Shown here piece by piece: positions 38,601-51,800 of a DNA stretch of 64,000 nucleotides; positions within the stretch are counted from its first letter, which is position 1, and every line of letters begins with the position of its first letter. Source of the DNA: Elysia crispata (lineage: Eukaryota; Mollusca; Gastropoda; Plakobranchidae); contig JAWDGP010006193.1 of the NCBI GenBank assembly GCA_033675545.1, forward strand, positions 1 to 64,000, written 5' to 3'. Below the pieces are notes generated by a model. That model ran no database searches. It was given only the letters and a program-made list of their open reading frames with translations, and was not told the DNA's origin. The position numbers and the translations under genes were made by a program.

Positions 38601-40552
38601 ATTATTTGAATTGTTTGCCCAAAAGTTTTGATGTAAACGAAACCTGGCAAAAGTTTAAAGAATGTAGATTTCTTCTGTTTTGTTCATACTTCTATTAAAT
38701 TCCTGTGCATCACAATTTCTGCTCTGCATTTCTTTCAACTTAAGAAACCTTCAATATTTTTCTTCAATGCTGAACTTATAAATAATGTACCTTTACATAC
38801 ACTTTTGGTGAATAATAATTTGATTTTTGAACAGCCAGTGGGATTAAATATATTTCTTAAACATTAAAAATGATGCATCTAAAATGTGAAGACCATTCTA
38901 CCAGGACTTCTAAATAGGTATGGTACATCTCATGTACTAAACAGAACACTCTCAATTCAAATTTTCAACTGGCCAATATTTGCCTTATTTTCTAACAGTA
39001 ACAATGAATTACCAATTAAAAAGAACAATTTTCTACAGCTAAGTCCTACCATTCTACCTCAGCTCAAAATCAGGAATCCTTGTCAACCCAGAAGTTGACC
39101 TCATAACTTGATCTATCAGGTTACTAGTAGCAGCTGGCAGGTGGCTGGCAAACTAAAGGGCTACCCCTTAACAACCAGGTGTTGTGTATGTACTTAAAAT
39201 TAGATGCCAGTCTCTTCCAAGGGTCAGATGGGTTATTTTGCCTTTAGACTTTAAAGTATATACAGTGCAAACCGCTTATATCGACATCACCTCTATCGAC
39301 TATTTTCTTATATCGACATACTTTATAAAGTCCAAATTTTTTCCCTTCTTGCTGTCTATAATTACAGTTCTATATATCGACACTCCCTCTCTCTTCTTTT
39401 CTCTTACATTGACATTGATAGTACCAAGGTAACAGGACAAAAGAGGCCCAGAGACGAAAAAAAACAAAAAACGATCTCATTCACATCTCTGTCTCTCTCT
39501 CTCTCTCTCAAAATGCCTCATGCTAGTGTGTTACACTGCAAAGCCGGTAACTTTATTGCTGTGACTGGAGGTGTGGTGGGATAAAGGTGGGGAGGAGATT
39601 TGTGGTGGGACCACTAGGCCCGTAGTGTAGTGTATAACATTAAATGATTCACAAGGAGTGGAGGGACTTAGCCTACTGGGCTGAACAGTAGGTGTGTTGA
39701 GGCCTTGAAAACTCCGAGCAAGAGAGTAATGCACAGTCAGTCAGGAGTAGGCTAGACTTCAACAATTGCCTATTTATGTACAGAGCCCATAGGTTGAATC
39801 TAGATCTAGGTGAGGAGGAGAGAGAGAGTCTGGACGTGTGTATGAGGAAAGCTATGTGTATTTATCGAATTTTTAAAAACAAGGGTAGTAACCTAAAGTT
39901 TACAAGCTACTAGTAGTAGATTCCCCTTATGTACAGGTAGTGTAATTAATTTAAAAAAAAAAACATACAGATATTTAAATTAAAAAAAGAAATCTTTATA
40001 ATTTATATCGACTTTTGCTGATAGCATAGAAATTTTGGACCTTTATGTGTCAATATATCAGGAGTGCACTGTAAATTTAAAGGAAATGGTGTTCTTCATA
40101 GATTTATATTCAAAATTTGCTAATATCCACACACATCTAGGTAATACCGCAGGCGCAGTGTTGACTGTTGTGGTCCCGTTTCTATGTTGAAAGTGCAGCC
40201 ATGGTGGATACAATAAACTGGTCAGATTTGCACTGCATAATAAAATTAAGCACTGATCTAATCAAATTATCTTGCAAAAATCTAAGGACAACTTCTTCTG
40301 TATAGGCATTTCAGCACAAAATATTGAATTTGTTTTGGATATTTTCAAAAACAGTCTGGCCAGTTGTGGCGTGATTTGTTTACATCCAAACGAGACCGCA
40401 ACACTGCGGTATTACCTTAACCTGGATATAGATTTTCATCTCTTTCTTACATGATACATTTCTGCAGCCGTTTCTCTTTTCGATTTTTCGTCGAACACAC
40501 TGTAATAATGATGAACAAAATGTTTGCCTATGGCATCGAAGTTCGGATTCAT
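35547..40552 (-). CDS. Nuclear transport factor 2 gene (NTF2), 3' part not found
   Basis: NTF2 is a small homodimeric cone-shaped protein that binds Ran-GDP and FxFG nucleoporins and carries Ran into the nucleus. Coding exons at 40552-40451, 38272-38201 and 35645-35547 give 91 codons in one frame with phase-0 introns throughout. Vertebrate NTF2 has 127 residues, so about 36 remain in an exon left of 35547. The start MNPNFDAIG matches the usual IGxxF opening, and the exon boundaries fall where those of the human gene do. Both introns seen are long. Two related Tigger-like elements sit in the first intron, either side of nothing coding except their shared neighbour exon 2: one (39263-40071) lies between exons 1 and 2, the other (36794-37657) between exons 2 and 3. 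The gene is divergent from PIGU, with 2.1 kb between the two start codons. The open frame and clean splice sites indicate an intact gene. Confidence 0.92.
35646..36793. other. NTF2 intron sequence with a diverged repeat copy
   Basis: At 35920-36210 the order 'tagcccaaaaagtttttgac', a 'gaaagatgaattttgtttta' segment and 'gggatgacaagaga' matches the repeat pair at 170-1075 with much divergence. The rest shows nothing. Confidence 0.5.
36794..37657. mobile_element. Tigger-like non-autonomous element, copy 1
   Basis: Flanked by TA at 36792-36793 and 37658-37659. The left end runs 'gaatgcacaccacttatatc' and the right end, read inward, 'cagtgcactcctcatatatc'. It has the 'ttatatcgacatc' sub-terminal motif, an 18-G run (37141-37158) and an AGATCTAG word. 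It matches 39263-40071 over most of its length. No transposase remains. Its TA duplication and CAGTG ends fit the Tc1/mariner-pogo superfamily. Confidence 0.8.
37658..38200. other. NTF2 intron sequence, no feature seen
   Basis: AT-rich sequence between the right end of the Tigger-like copy and the donor of exon 2. Confidence 0.5.
38201..38272 (-). CDS. NTF2, exon 2
   Basis: 24 codons, phase 0, between a CTTTTAG acceptor and an AAA|GTGAGT donor. It encodes PTEALLTFEGQQFQGVGAIK then EKMK. The FEGQQFQG box is nearly identical to WEGQQFQG of vertebrate NTF2, which lines the hydrophobic cavity that receives the Ran switch-II Phe. Confidence 0.95.
38273..39262. other. NTF2 intron sequence, no feature seen
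   Basis: AT-rich sequence. Plus-strand frames here (such as 38886-39098) have no recognisable family. Confidence 0.5.
39263..40071. mobile_element. Tigger-like non-autonomous element, copy 2
   Basis: Flanked by TA at 39261-39262 and 40072-40073. The left end is CAGTGCAAACCGCTTATATC and the right end, read inward, CAGTGCACTCCTGATATATT, giving imperfect terminal inverted repeats. The interior shares 'tctcttacattgacat', 'caaaatgcctcatgct' and 'ttgaatctagatctagg' with copy 1 in the same order and orientation. It lacks the long G run. No transposase. Confidence 0.85.
40451..40552 (-). CDS. NTF2, exon 1 (start of coding sequence)
   Basis: 34 codons from ATG at 40552-40550 to a CAT|GTAAGA donor. 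It encodes MNPNFDAIGKHFVHHYYSVF then DEKSKRETAAEMYH. It aligns to vertebrate IGSSFIQHYYQLFDNDR, the first helix of the fold. An upstream in-frame stretch is open for some codons but does not look NTF2-like, so I take this Met as the start. Confidence 0.93.
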
Positions 40553-41618
40553 CTCAGAAATGAGAGTGAATCTAGATTCCAAATCAAGTTTCAATGGATT
40601 GGCAAAATCTGGACCTCAAACAGAGTTTTATCTGTTGTCACGCTTTGCAAAGCTAACAACAGAAGGCGGCCCTACAAATCACCAGTATTTTTTTTTTTTT
40701 TTATCTTGATCCAGATCTACTAGAGTCTAGATCTGTTGGTTTAAAGCTGGGACGGAGTGAGAATCAGTGGTCACTTTGCAACAGTGCATTTACCGGAAAA
40801 CGGAAATGTAGGCGGATTTTGAAAATAAAAATTTGCCAGGACTTTGTTAGGAATGGGCATAGCTTACAGCAAATCCTTTAAAAAGATGCTAAGAATACGA
40901 GAATCTTTTCGCAGAAACTTATAGGCCTATAAAGCAGATGGTATAGTTCGGCATACCAAAATTACCATACCATTGTTCTTTATGGCGCAATTATAATTTT
41001 ATTTTCAGATAGATCTTGATATTGATCTATATAGATCTCTCAAAAGAGCTGATAATTTTCTAAGTATTATTTCTGTTTTTAAAATTAAAAATTGGCTTAT
41101 TTTATTTAAAACCAGATTATCTATACCAAACTAGATTCTATGAGAAAGTTAATACCATTTCTTTGTGGGATGTTTTGAAAGAAATTTAGATTCCAGATTT
41201 CAAGGTTAACATGTCAAAACTTCATTACATCTTTGCCTTCAGTGGATAAATAAAGGAAGAATTGTGCGAAATACACACATGTATATATGTTTTCAGTGCG
41301 TCACCTGAAATCCTTAAATCAATAACAGAATAGAAGCTATACGTTGTTCTATTAAGTCATGTAGTTTACTCGCTAATCACCAAATCAGCCATTTTTGTCG
41401 AGTAAGTAGTCTGGCGAGCCTTGACATTAGTAATTACCAATGTATATTTGTACTGAAAAGAAGAAACTTAGCAGTAAAACTAAGGGGAAAACCCCCAAGA
41501 GATGCTACAACAACAATCAAACTTTAATATACACATACCTACGCTCATATGTACTAGTAATGGCAACAACGAAATTGTTTGATAATTATGTACCCTATCA
41601 GGACCTATTTATAAGGAG

Positions 41619-41624
<6 letters not shown>

Positions 41625-41690
<66 letters not shown>

Positions 41691-41715
41691 CAGAGAGACA
41701 GAAAGACAGACAAAC
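41625..41715 (+). repeat. (GA)n microsatellite with CAGA shoulder
   Basis: About 60 bp of pure GA followed by AGACAGAC-type units, between NTF2 and PIGU. Confidence 0.95.
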
Positions 41716-42297
41716 AGACAGAGCGGTTGGGGGAAGGAAGAGAAAGGGTAGCTCAGCAGACTGATGGATAGACTGATAAAGAGAGACAAAGAAGAATATG
41801 AAGAGAGATAGAGAAAGAGAATCTTTTTCAACTACAATATCAAATTAATAGAGATGAAATCTGCAACAAAAAGAACATCTATAGTCGAACTATCTTTAAA
41901 AATGGAATTTTGAGTCGACTTCTGCAGTTGTAAAATTGCGCCATGTTAGGTGATTGAGTGTAAACTTCATGTTTTCTGTTTCTTTACAAATCTTGCCAGT
42001 CTTAGGATTGTGTTGAAACTGTGAGCGGAAAACGATAATTATGTTTAAAAAATCAAATTATTTCGCAACATATCGATAAACCAGACGATGAAGCAGTAAA
42101 AGGTATTGTTGTGCGACTGTGACTGCCTGGTTCTATACTCTTTAAATGCATTAAGAAAGAGTATGTATATACATATATTTACTTCTGAGTCTTGACATGT
42201 GCTGCCCAAGATCCTTTTTGTCCACCACCCGTCATTTTCCGGTGTACCCTAACGTTGCTAAGACAAAAAAGAACATGTTCTTTCATCGATTTTTCTT

Positions 42298-42372
42298 GTT
42301 TTTGTTGTTGTTGTTGTTGTTGTTGTTGTTATTGTTGCTCTTGTTTTTGTTGTCGTTCTCCTTATTTTTGTC
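42298..42372 (+). repeat. (TTG)n trinucleotide array
   Basis: About ten TTG units with interruptions. It lies upstream of PIGU; poly-Cys or poly-Leu frames over it are artefacts. Confidence 0.9.
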
Positions 42373-42694
42373 CTTGTTATCAATTTTCTAAAATGGCTCA
42401 GAATTTGAAAATAAATATATTTTTAGATAAAATAGAAAATACTTTGATAACAAATACAAAACGTGCTTAATTTTTCTATATACGTATGTATGTGGAACAA
42501 CTTGCTCACTAAACCATTATTAGATTACTCGTAAAATGCGACAGTATGATAGGCCGACATACCAGCTGCTTTAATATTTTTTACGTCGAAAGAGTTATAC
42601 GCGTCGGGGAAACGTAGGCCCAGGAGCTGACATAGTGCTGGCAGGCAGCGATTCAGACGTCTCGAACTCGTAGCAAACCGAAACAACAACAAAC

Positions 42695-42827
42695 ATGGCC
42701 TCTGCCGGTGTCTACCTCCTTGGGATTTTTAGTGTTATTATACGTGTTGTTTTAATGAACACACATTTGCCCAAATGGCTTCGGTCGAGAAACGAAGTTG
42801 TCACCCCTATTACGTCTTGGGAGAACG
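42695..42827 (+). CDS. PIGU exon 1
   Basis: Start [19 protein letters not shown], a first membrane segment, then [16 protein letters not shown], matching vertebrate ERVEVVSPLSSWK. It ends in phase 1 at a G|GTGAGA donor. Confidence 0.93.
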
Positions 42828-45800
42828 GTGAGATGACCTCTAGGTGCAAATGTGCTAGCATTGAAAAACGCATTTTTTTGTCTCCACTGAAGACAAAAGA
42901 ACACAATGTCTTTTTCTCCCGTACAAGATGTGATACCTGAGCTCTTTCGCTATCGTGAGAAAATAAATGTTAATGGCTTTGCGCGGAAAGGAAGAGAGAA
43001 ATATGCGACAAGGTGTTGGTGAAAAAGAAAGAGAGAGCAATAGAAAGAATGAAACTGTAGACTTTCTGATTTTGGGTTCCATATGCACTTAGTTTTGCGA
43101 CGGGGCAAGTGATTAAACAGAGATATCAGGTACAGTGCATAATATCTTGATGATCAAAGTTTAATAAAACATGAAGAAAAGATCCAAGTGTCCTGTTACA
43201 AGATTGCCGTTATAGTTAAACAAGGTCAAAACCCAAAGACACAGATCATCAGTATTTTAACTTTCATATTCCTAATGGTAGTAATAAACAGATGAATATG
43301 GTATGCAATATGATTGTATACCTCACATGAAAGGATATCTATTTCTGTATTGGTGGTAATATTGAATGTCACAAATATGCTGGGGCAATGACATTCAGCC
43401 CTGAATAAGGGAGATCCAGATCTATTAGGGTAGAAAATAAAATGTATTTCTTAAATAGCCCACTTACATGAGTCATAGTCATGAATAATGAGATGCAACA
43501 AAGAAAAGAAAGCTCGTTTAAACGTTTGAAAACGTTTAAGAACATTCAACCTGAAACAAGTTCTAGAAAGGTTTTGCTAGAATCTAGACCTAGAGCGAAA
43601 CAGTGTGAGCTCCTGGACGGACCAACACAAAAGTGAGCCTTCGCGGGCGAGGTCAGCCTATCTCAAGTGACCTCATGAATATAAAGTGGGTCCGTAGAAT
43701 TTGTCTTTAACCAAGATAAAAACTTTTTTCGCCAAAAGATAAAAATAAATTTCTGAAGTGTACTTTTAGAATTCGATCTAGATCTCCATTAATTCTTGTT
43801 TCAGAGAGCAAGCATTCAGATTTAACGCTGAGAAATTCTAGTGTTCTATCTAACACTAGCTGTGTTACTTAAAAATAAGATTAAGTAGGCCTAAGCATCT
43901 TTTGTCTTAACTCTAAGCGATGCAGAGAGAGAGAGAGAGAAAGATGGGGGTTAGGAATAGGAGATAAATTGTCGTGAAAGTTTCTGATCCACCTGCCCTT
44001 CAGCCTAATGCTATTTTGTAGAAAGCTACAGTGTGTTGTAGTGTTACCAATAGCTTTTTTTTTTCAAGAGGAGTAATAATAAAGAGGATGTGTGGCAATT
44101 TAAAGCCTCAGTCTCAAGTCTTGTAGTGTCAAACAGCCCCCATCCCCCCTTCCAAAAAAAAGACAATAAAAAAAAAGCTCCATGTCAAAACAAACGAAAC
44201 ACAATGTATCTTCCTGTTCATAAAAATAATCCCAAAAAGTCATGCCTTACAATTTCTTCAAAGCCACTTCGAAATTCACCCAGATGCACAGAGTTGCACC
44301 ATTTTTTTTCTTCTAATTTTCTTGGGGGGGGGCTTCCCCCTTACTCCCCCCCCCCCACCCCCACCCCAGATGACCCTTAAACAATTCTAAGCACATGTTC
44401 TTTCTTCAAATCTCTGTTTCATCCAGCCCTGAGTGTTGATGTTCTTTATCTTTTCTTTTAACTCTTAGTATTCCATTCGCGACACTACGTGGCGGATAAA
44501 AGGTACCATTGTTATAGCTCGCCACTCAGTGTGACAGACTAACATAATATATTCTAATCCAATCTTTATTTAATAAAAAACCAACCCAACTTAAAGTTAA
44601 GAGACCATTTATTGACATTACTGGCTTTCAATTTGAGGCATTTTTCAGTATTGTGTGGGGGGTAACAAAATTAGTCTTTTTTCAGCTTTTTTTTTTTTTG
44701 CATTGATCACATTGTTGCTAGTCTGTTATGAACAGCTGATCCTAGTAAACATGAAGAATAGGTCAGCCCTATACAAGCTCTGAATCACAATTGAGTCTAC
44801 TCTAGTTCTTGAATTAGTTCTGATTGAGACACAGGTGATAGGGAAAATGATTATGATAAGATTAAGATCTAGACCTACTCTTGCGAAAGAAGCAGAATCC
44901 AGTGATTTAAAAAAATGTGCATACCAAATTACAGTGGACTTGTGATTTTATCATGATTGTAAAGCCCTTTGTTTTGATAATTGTTTAGTGAGATCTGAAT
45001 AATTTTTAACAAAGTCATGATACAAGATATATATTACCTATGCAGGTCCAAAGTTTGGACCCAAAAATAGATCTGTAAAAATACGTATTTTGCTTCATGA
45101 TGCTAAGAAATAATAATGGAGGCAAAAAATGAGGGTCATCTAAACAAACATTTTTGGACTACCTAGGCTTCTCAAATTGCGCATTAAGTTGTAAACTACC
45201 TAAAGATTGGAGTGGTTATATTATTTTTCATTAAAACAGTGTTTTTTGAAAATTTAAGGACAAACTGTGATTATTATTTTCATTGAAAAAAAGGTGAATG
45301 TGGGTACTACTATACACCATCCTCACAATTACTTCATAAGGCTTAGTGATGAGGACAATATGTAGTCATGGCTCAATTCTTTTTTTTTCAACTTACTGTA
45401 AATCTATTTAAGTGGAGCAGAATGAAGCTAAAACTAGTAAAATTTTACTTTTTGCTTTTCAACTCAACAAAATTTAATGGCTAAAACACACCTGCCAGCT
45501 CTGCCCAGTCATTAAGTCAAGTCTGTTACACAGATTGGCTGCCATTTTTCTGTACAAATAACTTGGTCTTTTCTCTCTCACTTTTAGTGAGCACTCCGTC
45601 CTAGTGGTGAAAGGAGTGGGCTTTTTCACAATACTCAATTGCGATTTGTAACTAAAGAGAAGCCACACATCCTATTAGCACTGATGACTGGAGGTAGATT
45701 GGGGAATGGGCTGGTATACAATATAGAGTTGCAATCTCTAGTTGCAGAGAAGCCATGCAAACCCTTCAGGTACTAGTTGTAGGGAGTGGGCTCATTGTGC

Positions 45801-48800
45801 TGTATTGCGCTTGCTTAAGTGAATTTTTAGTTGTATCATAGGAGAGTATGGAAATTCAGATCTGTTCTCACTATAGCAAACCCTGCTCTAATTTTTTCAA
45901 CATTTTTTATACATGAGAATTTTGTTGAATTGACATTCTCAGAAGCTAAAAATTATTTGTAGGTAAAATTTTGGTTGAAGAAAATAGGATTTGAGATGAA
46001 AAAATCACATGCTTTTATAGTGTTTTATTGTGCATTTTTGGTTGCACCTTGTAAAGTGCAATACTTAGTCCACATGGAGGGTACATTACATGCAACCACA
46101 AGTGGAAATGCAAGCACTATATATAAATATATATGTGTGTGTTTGTGAATGTCCTCTTAGTCACTTTTTCAGCTTTCTAATTAAGGCCATAGACAGTTTG
46201 GGAGTTGTTCTTGGATGACTATATCTGGTGCCTCAGATACTTTAGTATGTGTATATCATACCATCACAAAAAACTATAATTCAAGAGGTTTGCTGTTTTT
46301 TTAATTGAAATAAAAAAAAAATGATGGGAAAGCTATGTTTTAATTTGAATAATGTTTATTAATTTTGAGACACACAATATTTTTTAATCCAATCGTATTT
46401 TATGGTTTTCTTTGTTTATCTACCAGTGGAAGAAGGATTTTCTCTTCAGAGTCAATTAGTTTCTCCTTATACAGGTGATTTGTTCCATGAGGTAAGAAAA
46501 TTTCACTTTTAAATATGTTTACATAGATTAATAATTTAATAAACCCAATTGTGAAGACAGTGCAACCGACCATAAAGACGGGTAGGAAATGGAAAGTTGT
46601 CGAAGCCGTACACAAAGCTAAGGAGTGCCTTAAGATTAAAGAAGTGATTGGGCAAACTCAAATTGACCGCAAAGGGCTAGGATCATCTACAGCAAAGTGG
46701 TGGTCAAAAGCAGAAGGGAAAGAGAAAAGAGACATGGTCATTAATGAGATACGGCTCAATGAAGATTCCAGAAGGGTTCAGAAAGCATTCCAGCAACCGC
46801 AACAGGATTAATTGGGATAATGCGCTGCAGAAATCCCTCACATGGAATGAGATCTGGTACATGACGCCACTTCGGATCAGCTTTCTCATCAGATCAGTAT
46901 ACGATCTCCTGCCTTCAAACGCAAATCTGGTACAGTGGGGAAAGAAAGAGGACCCACTTGTCCTCTATGCCAAGGCAGGCAGACCACAGAGCATGTCTTG
47001 AGCTCTTGCAAAATCGCCCTTTCACAGGGGCAATACACATGGAGACATAACAGAGTCCTTCAGGAACTTGCCGCAATCATAAGCACGGCTAAAGGAGAAA
47101 CTACCCTCCCTAATACCAACGTGTTGATATTCACAACAGAGGGAGGCGCTAAGTCATGGCACGGAAGGTCGGTGAGGACAACAAACCAGATAAAATGCCC
47201 TCTAGACGGTTGCGATGATTGTGATGTTTCAGCAGATCTTCCAGAATGGGACAGTCACCCTAGTATAATCAAAGAAACGAGATTAAGGCCTGATATCGTG
47301 ATCCATTCAGCTTCCACACAACAATTGATCATGGTGGAGCTAACAGTACCATACAAAAACAGAATGGAAGAGGCCCACATCTACAAAAGAGAGAAATACA
47401 TGAACCTGACCAAAGAGCTAGAAAATGCTGGCTACAAAGCTGTGGTGATGCCCGTTGAGGTTGGTGCCAGAGGATTTGTAGGGTCATCAGTCTACGACCT
47501 TCTAACTAAACTTTCAATATGTGGCAACAAAAGAACAAAAGCTCTAAAGTTACTGGCGGAAATAGTCGAAAACAGTTCCCGATGGATCTGGAGCAGGAGA
47601 AATGAGAGGTTCCTTCATAAGGATTAAAAATGCTCTAACCATCGCAGGACCAGTGGTATAGCGCCGGGATCAGCAATCCATCAAGAGATGAGGGTATGGG
47701 TTCGAATCCTGGCGCTGTGCAAAAAAAAAAAAAGATAACAGGGAGACACCTGGAAGTCATGACCTGGGTGTGGCCCGGCCCCCTTAGAGAGTCAGAGGTT
47801 CAGGGCCAAAACACTTGCTACAAGGGGGGTTTCTTCTCTGAAGACTCCCTGTTATCTAGCTCCCCAACGAGTTTCTACCTACTTTGAATGTCAACATTCT
47901 TTAAAATAATAAATGATTCCATATACAGTGGAGTCCACTTATAACAACAATTGAAACAACGAGAACTCGGTAATAACGAGACTTTTTCTCAATCCCCGTT
48001 TTTCTCCCTTCTTTAGCTTTGCAACTACGATTCTGGAATAACGAGAACAAATGGATAGTGAACTCTGTAATAACGAGAGATTGCTGACCCTCGTGTTCAA
48101 ATAAAGTCATAGTCCTAAGGGCCTTTTCGCAGCCATTGTGTCGCAAATGACAAAGACTACGCATGCCGCACTCAACTGTGAAGAAGACTGCGGACCAATA
48201 GGCTACTTCACTGCGTCACCCATCGCATTGCTTGTGTCGAAAGCGAGAGGCTGGCACACGCCTCTCACTCTCTGCACACTAGGCCTAAGCTAAGCCTAAG
48301 AAACAATAACTAATAAGCACGCCGCAGTAGGATGCCTCTTTTTGTTACTACCACCCACAGTACGCACATGGCCTAGCCCATCCAACCACCACATAGCACG
48401 CGGTGTGCGATGGTATAGGCCTAGCTGATCACTGATAGAGTTGTCAGTCAGTCAAGGTTTGATTGTTACAGTGATTAAATCGCTCATCTTCAATCCACGT
48501 CGTCAATTCCAAGACTGATAATCTCTTCACGTCTTCAAAAATGGCATCTAAAAGAAAGCGCATTACTCTGGAGACTATTTCCCTTTACAAGTGGAATAAC
48601 GAGAGAAGGCATCTGGTCCGGGCATTCTCGTTATACCAGAGTTTACTGTATGATGTTACATATTTCTTCCTTTGGTCTAAATGTTTATTTATGTATAGCT
48701 GTTAATTAATTCTGATTGTCCTAAATTTTTAAATACCATAAGGGTCTAAAGAAGCAGTTTTTCTTCTTTTTTCATCAACAGTGATGAATGTAACAAAAGG

Positions 48801-51800
48801 ATTAAAGGTTCTTTCTTCCCATTTCAAACGAATAATTATTGTTCAAAATTTGTAAGTTTTACAACATGCACTTCCAAGATTATTTGGAGTTGTCTGTTGA
48901 TATGTAACATAAAGTGTAAAAAAAAATACACTGTATGTTAATGTCAATATAGTGTGAAAGTTACGTACACCATTTAGCCTGAATTTTAGTTGTTTTTTTT
49001 TACTACAGATCATTTGTTATGCTCATTAAGCTTACCTTTGTAATCTTTCAATCACTTGTAAATAGTGATTACAATTTAGATGTGGCATTTTTAAATTTTT
49101 TTTTCAAATAACAGTGATTTACTTATTCTTACAGTGTCAAACATGATTTACAAAACACTTGTGACATGATTACATAATTATTATCTAAAAAACTATGAGA
49201 GTTCTTCACCCAAAACTTACAAAACATGATTCCCTCACATATTCAAGCATCCTTTCAATGAAAAAAATTCACGTTTAAGTTAAATTGTAAAATCCACTTA
49301 GAGTGTCATTTTGGTGTTCCAGTTTGGGCTTTATTATAGAATGTTTTCATGCTGACATGTTCAAAACGCTTTACTATGGTATCCCTGCAGGCCACTACCA
49401 ATCAAGATGCCTTCCCAATTTAAAGAACTTTTCTCAAAGGTTCAACAATGCACTTGGCCTAGCTTGAAGTCAAATCCCATATCTCTTAATTTGAAAGCCA
49501 CGTTTTTACTATTTGAGTACATGATCACGCAATGATGTGAGATCTATTCATAATAAAAGTATGTGAGAGTTTGTGTTGCTACATTAGTCTTTTCCATTTT
49601 TGAATGATATTATTTCTTTTCATCTTGATGAACTCTTGTCTGAAGCAAAATAGGAGTGTTGGAAAGACAAGCATTAAAATCATTTTATTTGCATCTATGA
49701 ATAAATCATTCTCATCTATCAAAAAAAAAAAAAAGAAAAAAAAAGTTTTTCAAACAATGTCTGAAGAGGTTTCTATTGCAGCATTAGTATTTGGATAAAT
49801 TCTAATGTGAAGTATGAGTTTTAGAAAATCAGTGTTAGAAAGGTTACAGAGTGTGGATTTTTTTTCATCATCAAAATATGTTGAATTGAAAAAAAAGTTG
49901 TGTAGATACATTGATAGATAGTAAAAATGTTTGTGGAGAAAATGGAAGTTGGTTTGTATAGCAAATTCAATATCAAATCACTGTTGGTATTCTTACTCAT
50001 TTATTCAAGATGTTAAAAAATCTGACAAGCTTTTAAGACATAGCTGTTCTTTGGATATAAAAATCTTATGTTGTTCTTGAGAATTGTTCTCATACATTCC
50101 ATAAGTGCATACAAACAATTAAAAATTGAATGATATTATGGTTTGAATTTTTTCCCCAGACCCCACTGGCATTGAGAAGTTTGAAGATTGCACACTACTT
50201 TCCATACCGTGTGTCAGGATTTTTTTTGGTAATGCAGCAACTTAGTTCCCTAGATATTGGAAATAGTGACTACAAAATTGTTGAAATAATAGTTTGTCTT
50301 TTGTCATATCTCCACCTGCGCAAAATAGTCTTGATAATTAAGATTTTAGATTTTTTACTTAATACTGCTATTCTTGTGCAGCAATATTAAACTTCAGGTA
50401 ATTTCTCGCCATATCACTGATAAAACTGGTATCTAAAAGTGTGAGATGGCATAAAATCACATCCTTAAATGGTGCTGATGGTTTTGAAAGTTGGAAACAC
50501 CACCATTCAGATGAGACAGCTTATAGTAGACAGCTTGTAGGAAATAGATAGATTCTTGTTAGATGTAATCTTTGATTTCACCTTTCTTAGGGACATTGAA
50601 CATTGTTATGGTAGTTTGGTTTTTGCAGAAAGAAAAAAAATGTTAAGAATAATTTGCCAAAACAAAGATTGTTCATTTTAATGCAGTGGATACTGCAGGA
50701 GAGATTTCAGTAATCTTTGTTGCCCTTTTTTCCCCTCAGTTTATAGATGTTCTGGTGATGGTTTTCTTGTACAAAATTGCAACTGCATTTGTGAACTATC
50801 TGGTAAGTCAGCAAATAGAGAATCTAAATTGATTAAAAAAAAATGCAGCATGTTTCTGCATATTTTATGATAATAAACCAGAAATATAAAATCTAAATAT
50901 TTTTTTTTCATGTTTTGAGAAATTTAAAGTTCAGCGTCTGTTAGCTTTAAACACTACACAATCAATTCTTGGTGTGCTTTAAGTCAAATCCAACCTGAGT
51001 TTAAATGAAATTAAAAACAACAATAGCATCATGGAATGTAAGAGCAATACTGCAAAAGAGAAAGTAAGACAACATTAAGCAAGTGATGAAAAGGATGAAA
51101 ATCAATACTTTAGGCATGATCGAAGTCAGATGGCAAGGCGTAAGGAGGATAACATTAGGAACATTTAAAATATTTTATTCAAGAGGTACACAGTGTAAGA
51201 GAGGGGTGGCTATTGCCCTGGATGGAGAAATAGGAAAAACTGTCAAAGGATATTGGCCACTATAAGATAGTGTTTTACTTTTAAAGATTGCAGGAAAACC
51301 ATCGGACCATAACATATTTGAAATATATGCACCAACATCAACTAGTAGTGTTGATAACATAGAAAAGTTAAACGAAGATCTGGAGCAAGCAAAGGCACAA
51401 TACACAGTGGGACTCTCTGATCATCATGGGCAATTTGAATGCAAAAGAAGGAGAAGGGAGAGGAGAAAACATGATAGGATCCCATAAACTGGGCATCAGA
51501 AACGTGTGGAGAGAAACTAGTTAAATGGTGTCATTACAGTCATACCAACAACAGGGATGAAACTGGCTCTAGTTTGACAGGATCTCCATTTTTTTTAAAG
51601 ATCAGAAACATCTAATCTCCTCATGTAGAAGAGTATGTCTGGGCCTATGGTGAGAAAACCTAATAATTGGGTAGCCTCCATCTAGGGCAAGGTTTGTGAA
51701 CCTTTATTAGCTGACAGAAATATCGTCCAGACCTTAACTCTTATCTCAGAGCTATAGTTGAAGATGTTGGATCTATTGATTAGTTGTAGATTTCCAATCA

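Larger units (their letters stand above)
40553..42694. promoter_or_regulatory. Shared upstream region between divergent NTF2 and PIGU
   Basis: 2.1 kb between the two start codons. The last 120 bp before PIGU (about 42585-42694) is richer in G+C and has several CpGs, as expected for a leader or promoter edge. The 40553-40690 side of NTF2 has AGATCTAG words and a T run. A (GA)n array (41627-41684) and a (TTG)n array (42301-42350) lie between. No TATA box placed convincingly for either gene. Confidence 0.45.

Noticed and set aside
40524-40709. Plus-strand frames at 40451-40723
   Set aside because: Antisense to NTF2 exon 1 and its leader.
44324-44367. G run followed by C runs as a terminator or structured RNA
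   Set aside because: It can pair, but this is a single low-complexity hairpin within a PIGU intron with no other support.
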